From Littorina saxatilis (taxonomy: Eukaryota > Mollusca > Gastropoda > Littorinimorpha > Littorinidae), in assembly GCF_037325665.1 (NCBI RefSeq), contig NC_090245.1, forward strand, positions 109,704,458-109,768,457: a stretch of DNA of 64,000 nucleotides, written 5' to 3'. Below the pieces are notes generated by a model, which was not told the origin of the DNA, searched no databases, and worked only from the letters and a program-made list of their open reading frames with translations. The position numbers were made by a program, and so were the translations under genes. Numbering within the stretch: the first letter of the stretch is position 1; the number at the start of each line of letters is the position of its first letter. Below, piece by piece: positions 46,213 to 56,012 of the stretch.

Positions 46213-49200
46213 GACACACAGACACACACACGCACATACACCACGACCCTCGTTTCGATTCCCCCTCGATGTTAAAATATTTAGTCAAAACTTGACTAAA
46301 NNNNNNNNNNNNNNNNNNNNNNNNNNNNNNNNNNNNNNNNNNNNNNNNNNNNNNNNNNNNNNNNNNNNNNNNNNNNNNNNNNNNNNNNNNNNNNNNNNNN
46401 NNNNNNNNNNNNNNNNNNNNNNNNNNNNNNNNNNNNNNNNNNNNNNNNNNNNNNNNNNNNNNNNNNNNNNNNNNNNNNNNNNNNNNNNNNNNNNNNNNNN
46501 TCATACCCCACGGGGGATAACCGGTCAAATGCCGAACAGAAGCCGAATGCCGCTCATGACACGTGTGAAGGCAAGTTTTGTCTGTTTTCTAGGTATTGTT
46601 TGATTTATGTCGGGATTTAAGGTAAGCTACTGATTCAGCGATGACTAAATTTGTTTCTCGATGCATAAAAAGTCAGGGAGCGATTGATATTTGCCCGTAA
46701 ATATCCTTCAAAGCTGAAAATGTCCGCGATCGAGCACCGGAAATGGCTGTTCGATGGGTTTTGCAAGTAGAAATGTGCTTTATTTCACCAAATCAGCTCG
46801 TATTTGGTGTGGGTACGGGATTCTAGAGGACGAAGGAGTCATAAGAGGTGCTAAGAAGTGCTATTTGGGAGTAGAATAAATCTTCCGAGACAGTAGACAA
46901 GAGAAGGTCATATTTGAGAGAGGAGCGCGTAGGCCGATTGTCTTTCCGACAAGCGAATGATACAGCAGATTAATCATTCGTTTTGACCAGAAACCTAGTC
47001 TCTAGTTTTTATGAATGAGTTTTTTAATTAAAACAATCACGAGAACTCTCTCGCTTAGCCTAATGGCTGTTCGATGGGTTTCGCAAGTAGAAATGTGCTT
47101 TATTTCACCAAATCAGCTCGTATTTGACATCGGTTTGGTATATATATATATATTTTCTAATCCTACCGCGAACTGGATAGCAGACGCGGCACGACTGTTG
47201 CACCACACTTTGAAGGGGATATAGCTCAGTTGGTAGCGCGCTGGATTTGTATTCAGTTGGCCGCTGTCAGCGTGAGTTCGATCCCAGGTTCGGCGGAAAT
47301 TTATTTCAGAGTCAAATTTGTGTGCAGACTCTCTTCGGTGTCCGAACTCCCCCCCCCCCCCCCCCCCCCCCCCCGTGTACACTACATTGGGTGTGCACGT
47401 TAAAGATCCCACGATTGACAAAAGGGTCTTTCCTGGCAAAAATTGCTTAGGCACAGTTAATAATTGTCTACCTATACCCGTGTGACTTGGAATAATAGGC
47501 CGTGAAAGGTAAATATGCGCCGAAATGGCTGCAATTACTGGCCGTATACAATTTCATCTCACACGGCATCACTGCAGAGCGCCTAGAACTGTACCCACGG
47601 AATATGCGCGATATAAGCCTCATTGATTGATTGATTGAAGTAATCCCACACTTTGAAGTAAATTACTTCAAAGTGTGGGGATGTGCCCCACACTTTGAAG
47701 TAAACCCATTTTTTACTTCAAAGTGTGGGGGGATCTTCCCACACTTTGAAGTAAACTCAGTTTTTACTTCAAAGTGTGGGGGGATCTTCCCACACTTTGA
47801 AGTAACTTACTTCAAAGCGTGGGACTTTTGCATCGCCTGTTTGAGCCTGATGATTTTGTCAAAAAAAAATGGCAAAGTCTTTTGGATGAGTGAACAGAAA
47901 AAGTGAGCGAGCCAAGAAACATAGGGATGTTTGTTATCAGGCTTTAAAGGCATATGTACTCGATGACTATACACGCTAATTGCTTTACCAACAGCTGGAG
48001 ACATGCTAAATTAAGTTCCCTGCAAAATATTGTGGTCTAGGACCCCTTCAATGTTGAGATATGTTAATTTTCATTTTGATCTGGATCGTCCTATTTATAG
48101 ATTTGGCAACACATGTAACGTTGATGCAAGGGAGCTAACACCGCGGCTTTGTTGACATCCTCACTTTTTCAGAGGCTAGAACAAGCTGTAATGCATGTAT
48201 TATGGTCCGCGCATGGTGACATATCGTCATTATATGGTCTTATGGTGCGTTTGACATCGATTATGGGCAAACTACACTTTGTAAACACGGGAGCGCGTAC
48301 ATATGCCTTTAAGCAATGTCCCATTGTTGAGTATGACGAAAACTCGTGGTGACGATTTTAAAACATGTTGGGTCACGCATGGTCCAACCTTACATGGTCC
48401 AACCTTACATGGTCCAACCTTACATGGTCCAACCTTACATGGTCCAATCTTACATGGTCCAACCTTACATGGTCCAATCGTGCATGGTCCAATCTTACAT
48501 GGTCCAATCTTACATGGTCCAACCTTACATGGTCCAATCTTACATGGTCCAACCTTGCATGGTCCAACCTTGCATGGTCCAATCTTACATGGTCCAATCT
48601 TACATGGTCCAACCTTACATGGTCCAATCTTACATGGTCCAACCTTGCATGGTCCAACCTTGCATGGTCCAACCTTACATGGACAACCTTACATGGTCCA
48701 ACCTTACATGGTCTAACCTTACCATATCCAACCTTACATGGTCCAATCTTACATGGTCCAACCTTACATGGTCCAATCTTACATGGTCCAATATTACATG
48801 GTCCAACCTTACATGGTCCAACCTTACATGGTGCAACCTTACATGGTCCAACCTTACATGGTCCAATCTTACATGGTCCAATCTTACATGGTCCAATCTT
48901 ACATGGACCATGTAAGATTGGACCATGTAAGGTTGGACCCTGTAATGTTGGACCATGTAAGGTTGGACCATGTAAGATTGGACCATGCGTGACCCAACAT
49001 GTTTTAAAATCGTCACCACGAGTTTTCGTCACACTCAACAATGGGACATTGCTTAAAGCCATATGTACTCGATGACTATACACGCTAATTGCTTTACCCA
49101 CAGCTGGAGACATGCTAAATTAAGTTCCCTGCAAGATATTGTGGTCTAGGACCCCTTAAATGTTGAGATATTTGAATTTTTATTTTGATCTAGATCGTCC

Positions 49201-52200
49201 TATTTATAGATTTGCCAACAGAGGTAGCGTTGACGCAAGGGAAATAACTCCGCGTCTTTGTTGACATCCTCACTTTTTCAGAGGCTAGAACAAGCTGTAA
49301 TGCATGAATATGGTCCGCGCATGGCGACATATCGTCATTACATGGTCTTATGGTGCGTTTGACATCGATTATGGGCAAACTACACTTTGTAAACACGGGA
49401 GCGCGTACATATGCCTTTAAAGCCTGATAACAAACATCACTATGTTTCTTGGCTCGCTCACTTTTTCTGTTCACTCATCCAAAAGACTGCCATTTTTTTG
49501 ACAAAATCATCAGGCTCAAACAGGCAATGCAAAAGTCCCACGCTTTGAAGTAAGTTACTTCAAAGTGTGGGAAGATCCCCCCACACTTTGAAGTAAAAAC
49601 TGAGTTTACTTCAACGTGTGGGAAGATCCCCCCACACTTTGAAGTAAAAAATGGGTTTACTTCAAAGTGTGGTGCAACAGTCGTGCCGCGTCTGCTATCC
49701 AGTTCGCGGTAGGATTAGAAAAAAAATATATATATATACCAAACCGATGTCAAATACGAGCTGATTTGGTGAAATAAAGCACATTTCTACTTGCGAAACC
49801 CATCGAACAGCCATTAGGCTAAGCGAGAGAGTTCTCGTGATTGTTTTAATTAAAAAACTCATTCATAAAAACTAGAGACTAGGTTTCTGGTCAAAACGAA
49901 TGATTAATCTGCTGTATCATTCGCTTGTCGGAAAGACAATCGGCCTACGCGCTCCTCTCTCAAATATGACCTTCTCTTGTCTACTGTCTCGGAAGATTTA
50001 TTCTACTCCCAAATAGCACTTCTTTGCACCTCTTATGACTCCTTCGTCCTCTAGAATCCCGTACCCATACCAAATACGAGCTGATTTGGTGAAATAAAGC
50101 ACATTTCTACTTGCAAAACCCATCGAGCAGCCATTTCCGGTGCTCGATCGCGGACATTTTCAGCTTTGAAGGATATTTACGGGCAAATATCAATCGCTCC
50201 CTGACTTTTTATGCATCGAGAAACACATTTAGTCATCGCTGAATCAGTAGCTTACCTTAAATCCCGACATAAATCAAACAATACCTAGAAAACAGACAAA
50301 ACTTGCCTTCACACGTGTCATGAGCGGCATTCGGCTTCTGTTCGGCATTTGACCGGTTATCCCCCGTGCTCATGTAAAATTTCTTAAAGATCGGCCCAGT
50401 AGTTTAGTCTGAATCGCTCTACACACACACACACACACACACACAGACACACAGACACACACACGCACATACACCACGACCCTCGTTTCGATTCCCCCTC
50501 GATGTTAAAATATTTAGTCAAAACTTGACTAAATATAAAACAAGTCGCGTAAGGCGAAAATACAATATTTAGTCAAGTAGCTGTCGAACTCACAGAATGA
50601 AACTGAACGCAGCAAGACCGTATACTCGTAGCATCGTCACTCCACCGCCCGTGGCAAAGGCAGTGCCCGTGGAATTGACAAGAAGAGCGGGGTATTCGTT
50701 GCGCTAAGAAGGATAGCACGCTTTTCTGTACCTCTCTTCGTTTTAACTTTGTGAGCGTGTTTTTAATCCAAACATATCATATCTATATATTTTTGGAATC
50801 AGGAACCGACAAGGAATACGATGAAAGTGTTTTTAAATTGATTTCGAAAAAAAAAATTTGATAATAATTTTTATATATTTAATTTTCAGAGCTTGTTTTT
50901 AATCCAAATATAACATATTGATATGTTTTTGGAATCAGCAAATGATGGAGAATAAGATAAACGTAAATTTGGATCGTTTTATAAATTTTTAATTTTTTTT
51001 ACAATTTTCAGATTTTTAATGACCAAAGTCATTAATTAATTTTTAAGCCACCAAGCTGAAATGCAATACCGAACCCCGGGCTTCGTCGAAGAGTACTTGA
51101 CCAAAATTTCAACCAATTTGGTTGAAAAATGAGGGCGTGACAGTGCCGCCTCAACTTTCACGAAAAGCCGGATATGACGTCATCAAAGACATTTATCAAA
51201 AAAATGAAAAAAACGTTCGGGGATTTCATACCCAGGAACTCTCATGTCAAATTTCATAAAGATCGGTCCAGTAGTTTAGTCTGAATCGCTCTACACACAC
51301 ACACACACAGACACACACACACACGCACACACGCACATACACCACGACCCTCGTTTCGATTCCCCCTCGATGTTAAAATATTTAGTCAAAACTTGACTAA
51401 ATATAAAAAGGAAATATAAGAAAAAGACAAAAACCCTGACACACACACAAAAATAAATAAATAAACAAAATGACAAAAACAAAACAAGTCGCGTAAGGCG
51501 AAAATACAATATTTAGTCAAGTAGCTGTCGAACTCACAGAATGAAACTGAACGCAATGCCATTTTTCAGCAAGACCGTATACTCGTAGCATCGTCAGTCC
51601 ACCGCTCATGGCAAAGGCAGTGAAATTGACAAGAAGAGCGGGGTAGTAGTTGCGCTAAGAAGGATAGCACGCTTTTCTGTACCTCTCTTTGTTTTAACTT
51701 TCTGAGCGTGTTTTTAATCCAAACATATCATATCTATATGTTTTTGGAATCAGGAACCGACAAGGAATGAGATGAAAGTGTTTTTAAATTGATTTGGACA
51801 ATTTAATTTTGATAATAATTTTTATATATTTAATTTTCAGAGCTTGTTTTTAATCCGAATATAACATATTTATATGTTTTTGGAATCAGCAAATGATGGA
51901 AAATAAGATAAACGTAAATTTGGATCGTTTTATAAATTTTTATTTTTTTTTACAATTTTCAGATTTTTAATGACCAAAGTCATTAATTAATTTTTAAGCC
52001 ACCAAGCTGAAATGCAATACCGAAGTCCGGGCTTCGTCGAAGATTACTTGACCAAAATTTCAACCAATTTGGTTGAAAAATGAGGGCGTGACAGTGCCGC
52101 CTCAACTTTCACGAAAAGCCGGATATGACGTCATCAAAGACATTTATCAAAAAAAAGAAAAAAACGTTCGGGGATATCATACCCAGGAACTCTCATGTCA

Positions 52201-52848
52201 AATTTCATAAAGATCGGTCCAGTAGTTTAGTCTGAATTGCTCTACACACACACACAGACACACACACGCACACACTCACGCACATACACACGCACACACT
52301 CACGCACATACACCACGACCCTCGTTTCGATTCCCCCTCGATGTTAAAATATTTAGTCAAAACTTGACTAAATATAAACAGTGGCTCAAAGAAAAACTAA
52401 ATGAACAAAACGACTGGAGCTAATTCACTGGTATTAAAAAAAGAAGCAATACACAAAATGACAGAAACAAAATTACTGGCAGAAAAAAAGAACAAAACGA
52501 AACGACGAAAATAAAACCATTGGCACAAAAACTGGCGAAATAAGAAAACGACGGATTCAAACTCCAATAAAGTCGTGACGTGATCTAGCCTAACCTACCT
52601 TCTACGTGGCTGGAGTGAAGAACACAGTTGCTACCCTGACCAGCGTTGTCATGGAAACTAAAAGAAGTGCAGAGAAGGCGGTACCAGCACAGTCTCTGGC
52701 ACTGTCTGGAGTTGACCAGTGTGTACGCTCCTATGGTGTCCAGCCTTCTTTCTGGCAGTAGGCCGACAGACGGCGCGGTCTGTGTGTGTGCTTGCAACCA
52801 CAAGGAAACAAACTGCAGGCAAACCAAGACATTCTTTGACCCTGGCAT
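37560..52848 (-). CDS. secreted PAN/apple-sushi-galectin protein, copy A (whole gene)
   Basis: Four exons on the minus strand (52848-52599, 41738-41410, 39129-38924, 38384-38072) join with phases 1, 0, 2 to 1098 nt, 365 residues. The start MPGSKNVLVCLQFVSLWLQA looks like a signal peptide. Then come a PAN/apple-like domain, a short Cys-rich piece, one sushi domain and a galectin-like carbohydrate-recognition domain ending at a TAA. It is likely an extracellular lectin, perhaps of haemolymph or mucus with an immune role; that is an inference from domain types. AATAAA on the minus strand at 37582-37587 marks the probable 3' end. The first intron is ~10.9 kb and full of repeats, so an extra exon inside it cannot be excluded. 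Confidence 0.8.
38072..38384 (-). CDS. lectin A exon 4: galectin core and stop
   Basis: Phase 2 start. It reads RHDWWPYTETLLVTTSVGGW, later LLQQDDVFHVMLHYD, and ends TYVNLVAGC-TAA. The galectin motif HFNPR..V.N...WG..E is loosely kept (HIDFRHDW.., VTTSVGGW), so sugar binding may differ from classical galectins. The TAA lies in a TTAA at 38072-38075. The correct acceptor is CACACAG at 38385-38391; the nearer TTACACAG gives the wrong phase. Confidence 0.8.
38464..38639. mobile_element. 176-bp MITE with CAGGGCCGG ends
   Basis: Inverted ends CAGGGCCGGA and TCCGGCCCTG flank long G- and C-runs. The target TAAATG is duplicated. The lectin B intron at about 62463-62480 is the empty site (GTTGTAAATGTGATG). 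The ends suit a hAT-type element. Confidence 0.85.
38688..38768. repeat. GT microsatellite
   Basis: (GT)n of about 78 bp in lectin A intron 3. Confidence 0.97.
38924..39129 (-). CDS. lectin A exon 3: sushi end and galectin start
   Basis: Phase 0 to 2. VNGRWTAVPGEC supplies the Trp and last Cys of the sushi domain. GWKACLKGVFAGTQRMYLDL followed by SVVHIDFR fits galectin strands S2-S4 (G..I.I.G....RF.INL...IALHFNPR). Acceptor GGCACAG, donor TTTCAG|GTCAGT. 206 nt, as in copy B. Confidence 0.82.
39240..39478 (-). repeat. tRNA-derived SINE
   Basis: Minus-strand head GTGGCACAGTGGTTAGAGCG with B box AGTTCGAATCCCA. It is also present at the same place in lectin B (63245-63502), so it predates the duplication. 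Confidence 0.8.
40509..41395 (+). repeat. family A repeat with long CA tract
   Basis: Diverged copy. Its CA/CT microsatellite (41258-41383) runs to within 15 bp of the lectin A exon 2 donor, and the terminal hairpin is missing. Confidence 0.85.
41410..41738 (-). CDS. lectin A exon 2: poly-Asn linker and sushi domain (first part)
   Basis: Residues 84-193, phase 1 to 0. A run of nine Asn from an AAC repeat (about 41640-41666) precedes a Cys-rich piece (CSMSRPCAPAEVC) and a sushi/CCP domain that begins HCGDPNPIPDANFAV and ends SMEIECQ. Acceptor CTTCAG, donor CAG|GTACTT. The coding microsatellite is probably length-variable. Confidence 0.8.
42690..42990 (-). repeat. SINE, related to 47214-47637
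   Basis: Reversed copy sharing AATAATAGGCCGTGAAAGG and CCATCTCACACGGCAT with the SINE at 47214-47637. The tail is (AAAT)n, at 42700-42722 on the plus strand. Confidence 0.75.
43036..43190. mobile_element. hairpin MITE, GACCAGCTTTTTTGTCGGTC ends
   Basis: Arms of about 60 bp pair end to end, with the loop holding a second GGGGGGCATATCGACTTT palindrome. Lectin A intron 1. Confidence 0.8.
43816..45176. mobile_element. 1.36-kb non-autonomous hAT-like element
   Basis: TIRs CAGAGACATA...GAAGAGATGCGAAGCG and its complement at the other end, about 30 bp. The target CTTTTAC is duplicated at 43809-43815 and 45177-45183. No transposase. A LINE 3' fragment lies inside (44300-44830). Confidence 0.85.
44300..44830 (-). 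mobile_element. LINE 3' end fragment
   Basis: The minus strand encodes RLHIPRSKLASAGQRAFPSA then GPSVWNSLPLELRQSPSLDA, the characteristic C-terminus of CR1/L2-like ORF2 proteins, then a 3'UTR ending ATTGATTGATTGATTG. Its last ~55 bp match the SINE at 47214-47637. Confidence 0.85.
45422..46300 (+). repeat. family A repeat
   Basis: Nearly identical to 31098-31920, including the shared GAATAAGATAAAAGTG and CATGTTCGGGG variants. It runs into the gap. Confidence 0.9.
46301..46500. other. assembly gap
   Basis: 200 N at the left edge of the 3.86-kb palindrome. Confidence 1.
47214..47637 (+). repeat. tRNA-derived SINE with ATTG tail
   Basis: Head GGATATAGCTCAGTTGGTAG, B box GAGTTCGATCCCA, body with a long C-run (47347-47374), tail (ATTG)n. 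The flanks TTTGAAG and ATTGAAG suggest the target duplication. The uninterrupted site is seen in the right arm at about 49662-49675. Confidence 0.85.
47640..47830. repeat. nested CCACACTTTGAAGTAA palindromes
   Basis: Seven or so copies of CCACACTTTGAAGTAA alternate in direction. The mirrored set is at 49540-49675. Confidence 0.85.
47946..48312 (+). mobile_element. 365-bp TTAA MITE, left arm copy
   Basis: Ends AGGCATATGTAC and GTACATATGCCT with TTAA on both sides. A second copy at 49058-49419 lies in the same direction, although the arms around it are inverted. Confidence 0.85.
48375..48990. repeat. 15-bp array at the palindrome centre
   Basis: About 40 copies of GGTCCAA(C/T)CTTACAT. The direction flips at about 48905 (CATGGACCATGTAAG). 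Long frames of GPTLH/SNLTW/VQPYM type are by-products of the 15-bp period. Confidence 0.97.
49058..49419 (+). mobile_element. 365-bp TTAA MITE, right arm copy
   Basis: Same ends, TTAA flanks and direction as the copy at 47946-48312. Confidence 0.85.
50369..50538 (+). repeat. family A 3' piece after the palindrome
   Basis: CTCATGTAAAATTTC to the terminal hairpin. The lost partner runs up to the gap on the other side of the palindrome. Confidence 0.8.
50540..52375 (+). repeat. family A pair with 80-bp spacer
   Basis: Copies 50540-51404 and 51484-52375 are separated by the same GAAATATAAGAAAAAGAC spacer as the pair at 31098-32870. Confidence 0.9.
52599..52848 (-). CDS. lectin A exon 1: signal peptide and PAN/apple domain
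   Basis: Residues 1-83, phase 1 at its end (GTAGAAG|GTAGGT). The signal-like segment covers about residues 1-24. The domain runs from RLDTIGAYTLVNSRQCQRLC to FSFHDNAGQGSNCVLHSSHV with the C-x3-C..C..C spacing of PAN/apple folds, which bind protein or sugar ligands. Promoter and 5'UTR are not resolved. Confidence 0.75.
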
Positions 52849-53731
52849 CGTCCGAGACTGAGGGACGCACGGAACTTCAAGTCACTTTTTATTATTTATT
52901 TTTTAATTTTTTTTATTTCAGTTTTATTATCAATAACATTTTGTGTTATTTGACGGACTGAATCTCATGAAAATTACCCCTGGTTGAAACTTCCGTAATC
53001 TTTTTTAAATTGTGGTTGTGGTCCGTTCTTGTTACTGTCCGAGTTACCAGTGTCAACGGTCACACAGCACGCCCACTGAATGACGTCCGTTTTAAGTGTT
53101 GTACCGTCACAAAAACAACCAAATCACCGCTTTAACAGAGTGAGCTGCACTGTGCCTTTAACAGAGTGAGCTGCACTGTGCCTTTAACAGAGTGAGCTGC
53201 ACTGTGCCTTTAACAGAGTGAGTTGCGAAGCGTGAATTGTTCTGTCTCTTTTGTTGCTGTCATTAGTTCTTTCTGCCGTCCAACCTTATTCACAAAATTC
53301 CAAAAGGCTGTGTTTTCAACCAAAAAGTCAATCCGCTTTATTATTCATTTAGGGTTTTGAAGCTAGCATGACAATGACTTGATATTGTTGCTGCAGACAG
53401 CTCACTAGCTCACGTTCGCGTTCAGATTTTGTTTTGCTTTGTTTTGTTATTGCAACTTTTTAAAAATAAAAGCAAAGCACCCGACGGGAAATTGTCTGTA
53501 TCTTGTCACAGAGACTGGCCTTTTTGTCTACATCACTGATGAATTCCTGTGCTGACAGAAGTTCCTGCTTCTCTTTGGAGTGAACGAGACTCGCTTTGAT
53601 CACCACTTTCCTCTGTTGGCTGAAGTTACTTGAGATGTTTGACTGCTGCTGGCATGTTCTTTCTGATTCTGCTCCAATACCTGCACTTTTCCCCATACAC
53701 CCAGCGAACTTGTATCGCCACGAGCAGTCAC

Positions 53732-55131
53732 GCTGAAGGGGTCTATGTCGACCAAAAGGGTGGGATTCCCTATAGGCGGAGTTCCTGTAGGCGTTTTCCC
53801 TGCAGGAAATACCCCTGGATGGAGTTCTTGTAGCGCTTCGCTGATCTTGCTCAGTCACGTGATGCTCAGCGACATCGGTAGAATTTGATGTTTTTAAAAA
53901 TAGGTATTTCTTAGAAATTCGATTCTGTTTTGCAATGTTTATTGATTTAAAAAAAATCAATAACTAAATCAGTTAATGAAAGTTAAAATAAATTACTCGC
54001 AATAACGAGATACTGCAAAACTTTCCATATTAATCATTTCGCTTCTGTTTGAATCCTTTCGAATCATAAGTCGTTCTCGCCGAAGCATGTTTGCTTGGCT
54101 GAATGCCGCACGCAAATTCAGGAATTCTAACAGATTTTCCTGTGGAACCGCTATTTTGGAAGGGGAAGTAACGCTAAGGTAACTCAAATCGGTTTACGGC
54201 AATCACGCGCTTGACAAGTTGACGCGAGATTGAGCGGTATCGTCCTTTCCTACAGGAACTCCAACCGGTGGGGATCCCTGTATACAGGAAAAACGCGTAT
54301 AGGCCCATTGCAGAAACTCAAGTTAACAACAGCATTTCTACTCGGCGCGCGCGGTATGAGAATCACGGGTCGTAACTCTCTGGAATTGGTCATCCGCCGC
54401 CATGTTGGATGCCTTGCACGATCTCTGACAGTGCTTGAGCGTTGGGTGGCGACTCGACAAAAGTGAAAATGACACGTTGTGTGGCCAAAAACTGCAGTCA
54501 GCAGGCACACTTTAGGATCCCTAAAGTTGTTTACCATCAGGGTGACAACTGGAAGGAAGTTACTGAGCGGAGAAGACGCCATTATAACTGGTTATTTTTT
54601 GCTGTGTGCAGTGCGCTAATCAACAATTGTCCATCGGTTGTGCCTTTAGAGTGAACACTGTGATAGGATGCTTTGAAAATTATACTTTACAGTAGTTACC
54701 TGAGCTGCATTGTACCTCATTTGCCTGTCTTGAGAGCTTTATCTTGTGAATTTTGGTGCACTGTCTGCATGGTAATTTGAGATAAAGAATAAATAAATGA
54801 ATATAATAATGTATTCTTGCTTTACTTTTTATGTTGTGCTGTTGTGTTGAAAAGGCAGATCCCCTTTGGACTCATGCATGCACAGTTTTCTTCATTTTGT
54901 CTGCATACACAGTGAAATACGCAAAAAGAACAAGAGTGCAATGAAGAAAACTAACAAAGACAGCATCCAATATGGCGGCGCGAAGAGAGTATGAGCGGAG
55001 TTGTGCCCCTTAGGGCTGAAGCTAGCCGATCCATTTGATAACGTCACGCCGAGTAAGAAGAATGAATTGGACCTATAGGAACTCCTTCTACAGGGAATCC
55101 CATTCTTTTGGTCGACGTAGACCCCTTCAGC
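53732..55131. mobile_element. 1.4-kb DNA element with ~50-bp TIRs and a THAP remnant
   Basis: TIRs begin GCTGAAGGGGTCTA(C/T)GTCG and extend about 50 bp. Flanks AGCAGTCAC and AGCACTTAT are consistent with a diverged 8-9 bp target duplication of the parent AGCAGTTAC. An ORF at 54469-54654 (+) has THAP-type features: C-x4-C (CVAKNC), FRIPKVVYHQG, a basic RRRRHY run. THAP fingers are found in P-element-type transposases. The catalytic domain is not seen. Confidence 0.8.
54469..54654 (+). CDS. THAP-like zinc finger fragment
   Basis: 61 residues starting MTRCVAKNCSQQAHFRIPKV. The CxxxxC and HRIPK-like core match the start of THAP domains. The second zinc pair (C-x-x-H after ~35-50 residues) is not clear, and the frame ends soon after, so this is a first exon or a remnant. 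Confidence 0.55.
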   Translation: MTRCVAKNCSQQAHFRIPKVVYHQGDNWKEVTERRRRHYNWLFFAVCSALINNCPSVVPLE

Positions 55132-55736
55132 AGCACTTATCCTCAACAAGATGTAACACAAAGAGCCTCTGAATTTCTTTCACTTCTTGACCTTGCACCT
55201 CTTAGAAACAAGCGACGGCTGATTCTCCTTTCAATACACCGATCTCCTCTCTTTTCACTTTCAGTTATGACCAAAGTTCCTTCCCTGCGATCTGCAGACA
55301 CAGCTAAAACATCCTGGGATTTGTTTCGACTGAAGTTGGGCGATATCTTTTCTTCTTTAACAAATACAACATCATCGTCTGACTCGCGCTCTTTGCTCGC
55401 AGGCGACGCTTTGTCTCTGCTGTCTTGCTGCTCGATCGGTCTCTTGAAGAGCGCAGGTACTATGATGGCTTGAGTGGTGGGTACTGTGATGGCTTGAGTG
55501 GTGGGTACTGTGATGGCTTGAGTGGTGGGTATGGAGGTCTTGCTCTTTGTTCATTTTCCCTCTGCTGTCTTCAACCTTAAACTCTTTGCAGCTTGTGCAC
55601 GGTTTGAACCTCTGAAATAAAAGCGTTTTTGTGTTGGTTTAAGATAACTTGATGCAGTTTCACCATCGTGACATATATACAATATCGATCTAACATTCAG
55701 GATCCGTACTCAAGCAAAAGCTTATATGTTAGGCAA

Positions 55737-56012
55737 AAGCAAAAAATAGGTGTGGTTACGGTAACATAGCCCAAAAAAATAGGGTAGGAAGGTAGGCAAT
55801 CACTTTTTTTTTAAACTTTTTTTCTAATGTGTACAAATTAAACCTATTTGACAGGGAAATAAGTGTGCGACTCGGGCGCTTTCGCTTTCATTGCGTTTTC
55901 TGCACGCGTTTTCTTTTTTTTCTCTCTTTTTTTTTTTACAAATGTAATAAAAAGTTATAGGGTCGGCCCCTAAAAATAGGGTAGGTCGGGTTACCGTAAC
56001 CACACCTATTAT
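55737..56012. repeat. hairpin MITE, AGGTGTGGTTACGGTAAC ends
   Basis: Ends AAATAGGTGTGGTTACGGTA and GGTTACCGTAACCACACCTA. Relative of 22320-22720, in the FAN1 pseudogene intron. Confidence 0.8.

Larger units (their letters stand above)
46509..50368. mobile_element. 3.86-kb palindromic (foldback-type) element
   Basis: The ends are CACGGGGGATAACCGGTCAA and its exact complement. Left arm 46509 to about 48905 and right arm from about 48905 to 50368 pair through several shared blocks, with the centre in a GGTCCAACCTTACAT array. It sits in a family A copy, whose 3' piece resumes at 50369. No transposase frame is seen. The left arm also has a SINE (47214-47637), which the right arm lacks. Confidence 0.88.

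Noticed and set aside
46136-46528. Frames across the N gap
   Set aside because: Open only because N codons are read through.
48303-49113. Long frames of GPTLH, SNLTW, VQPYM and RLDHV repeats
   Set aside because: A 15-bp repeat stays open in every frame; the array is the palindrome centre.
55108-55473. 121-residue plus-strand frame
   Set aside because: Antisense of the FAN1 pseudogene exon 2.
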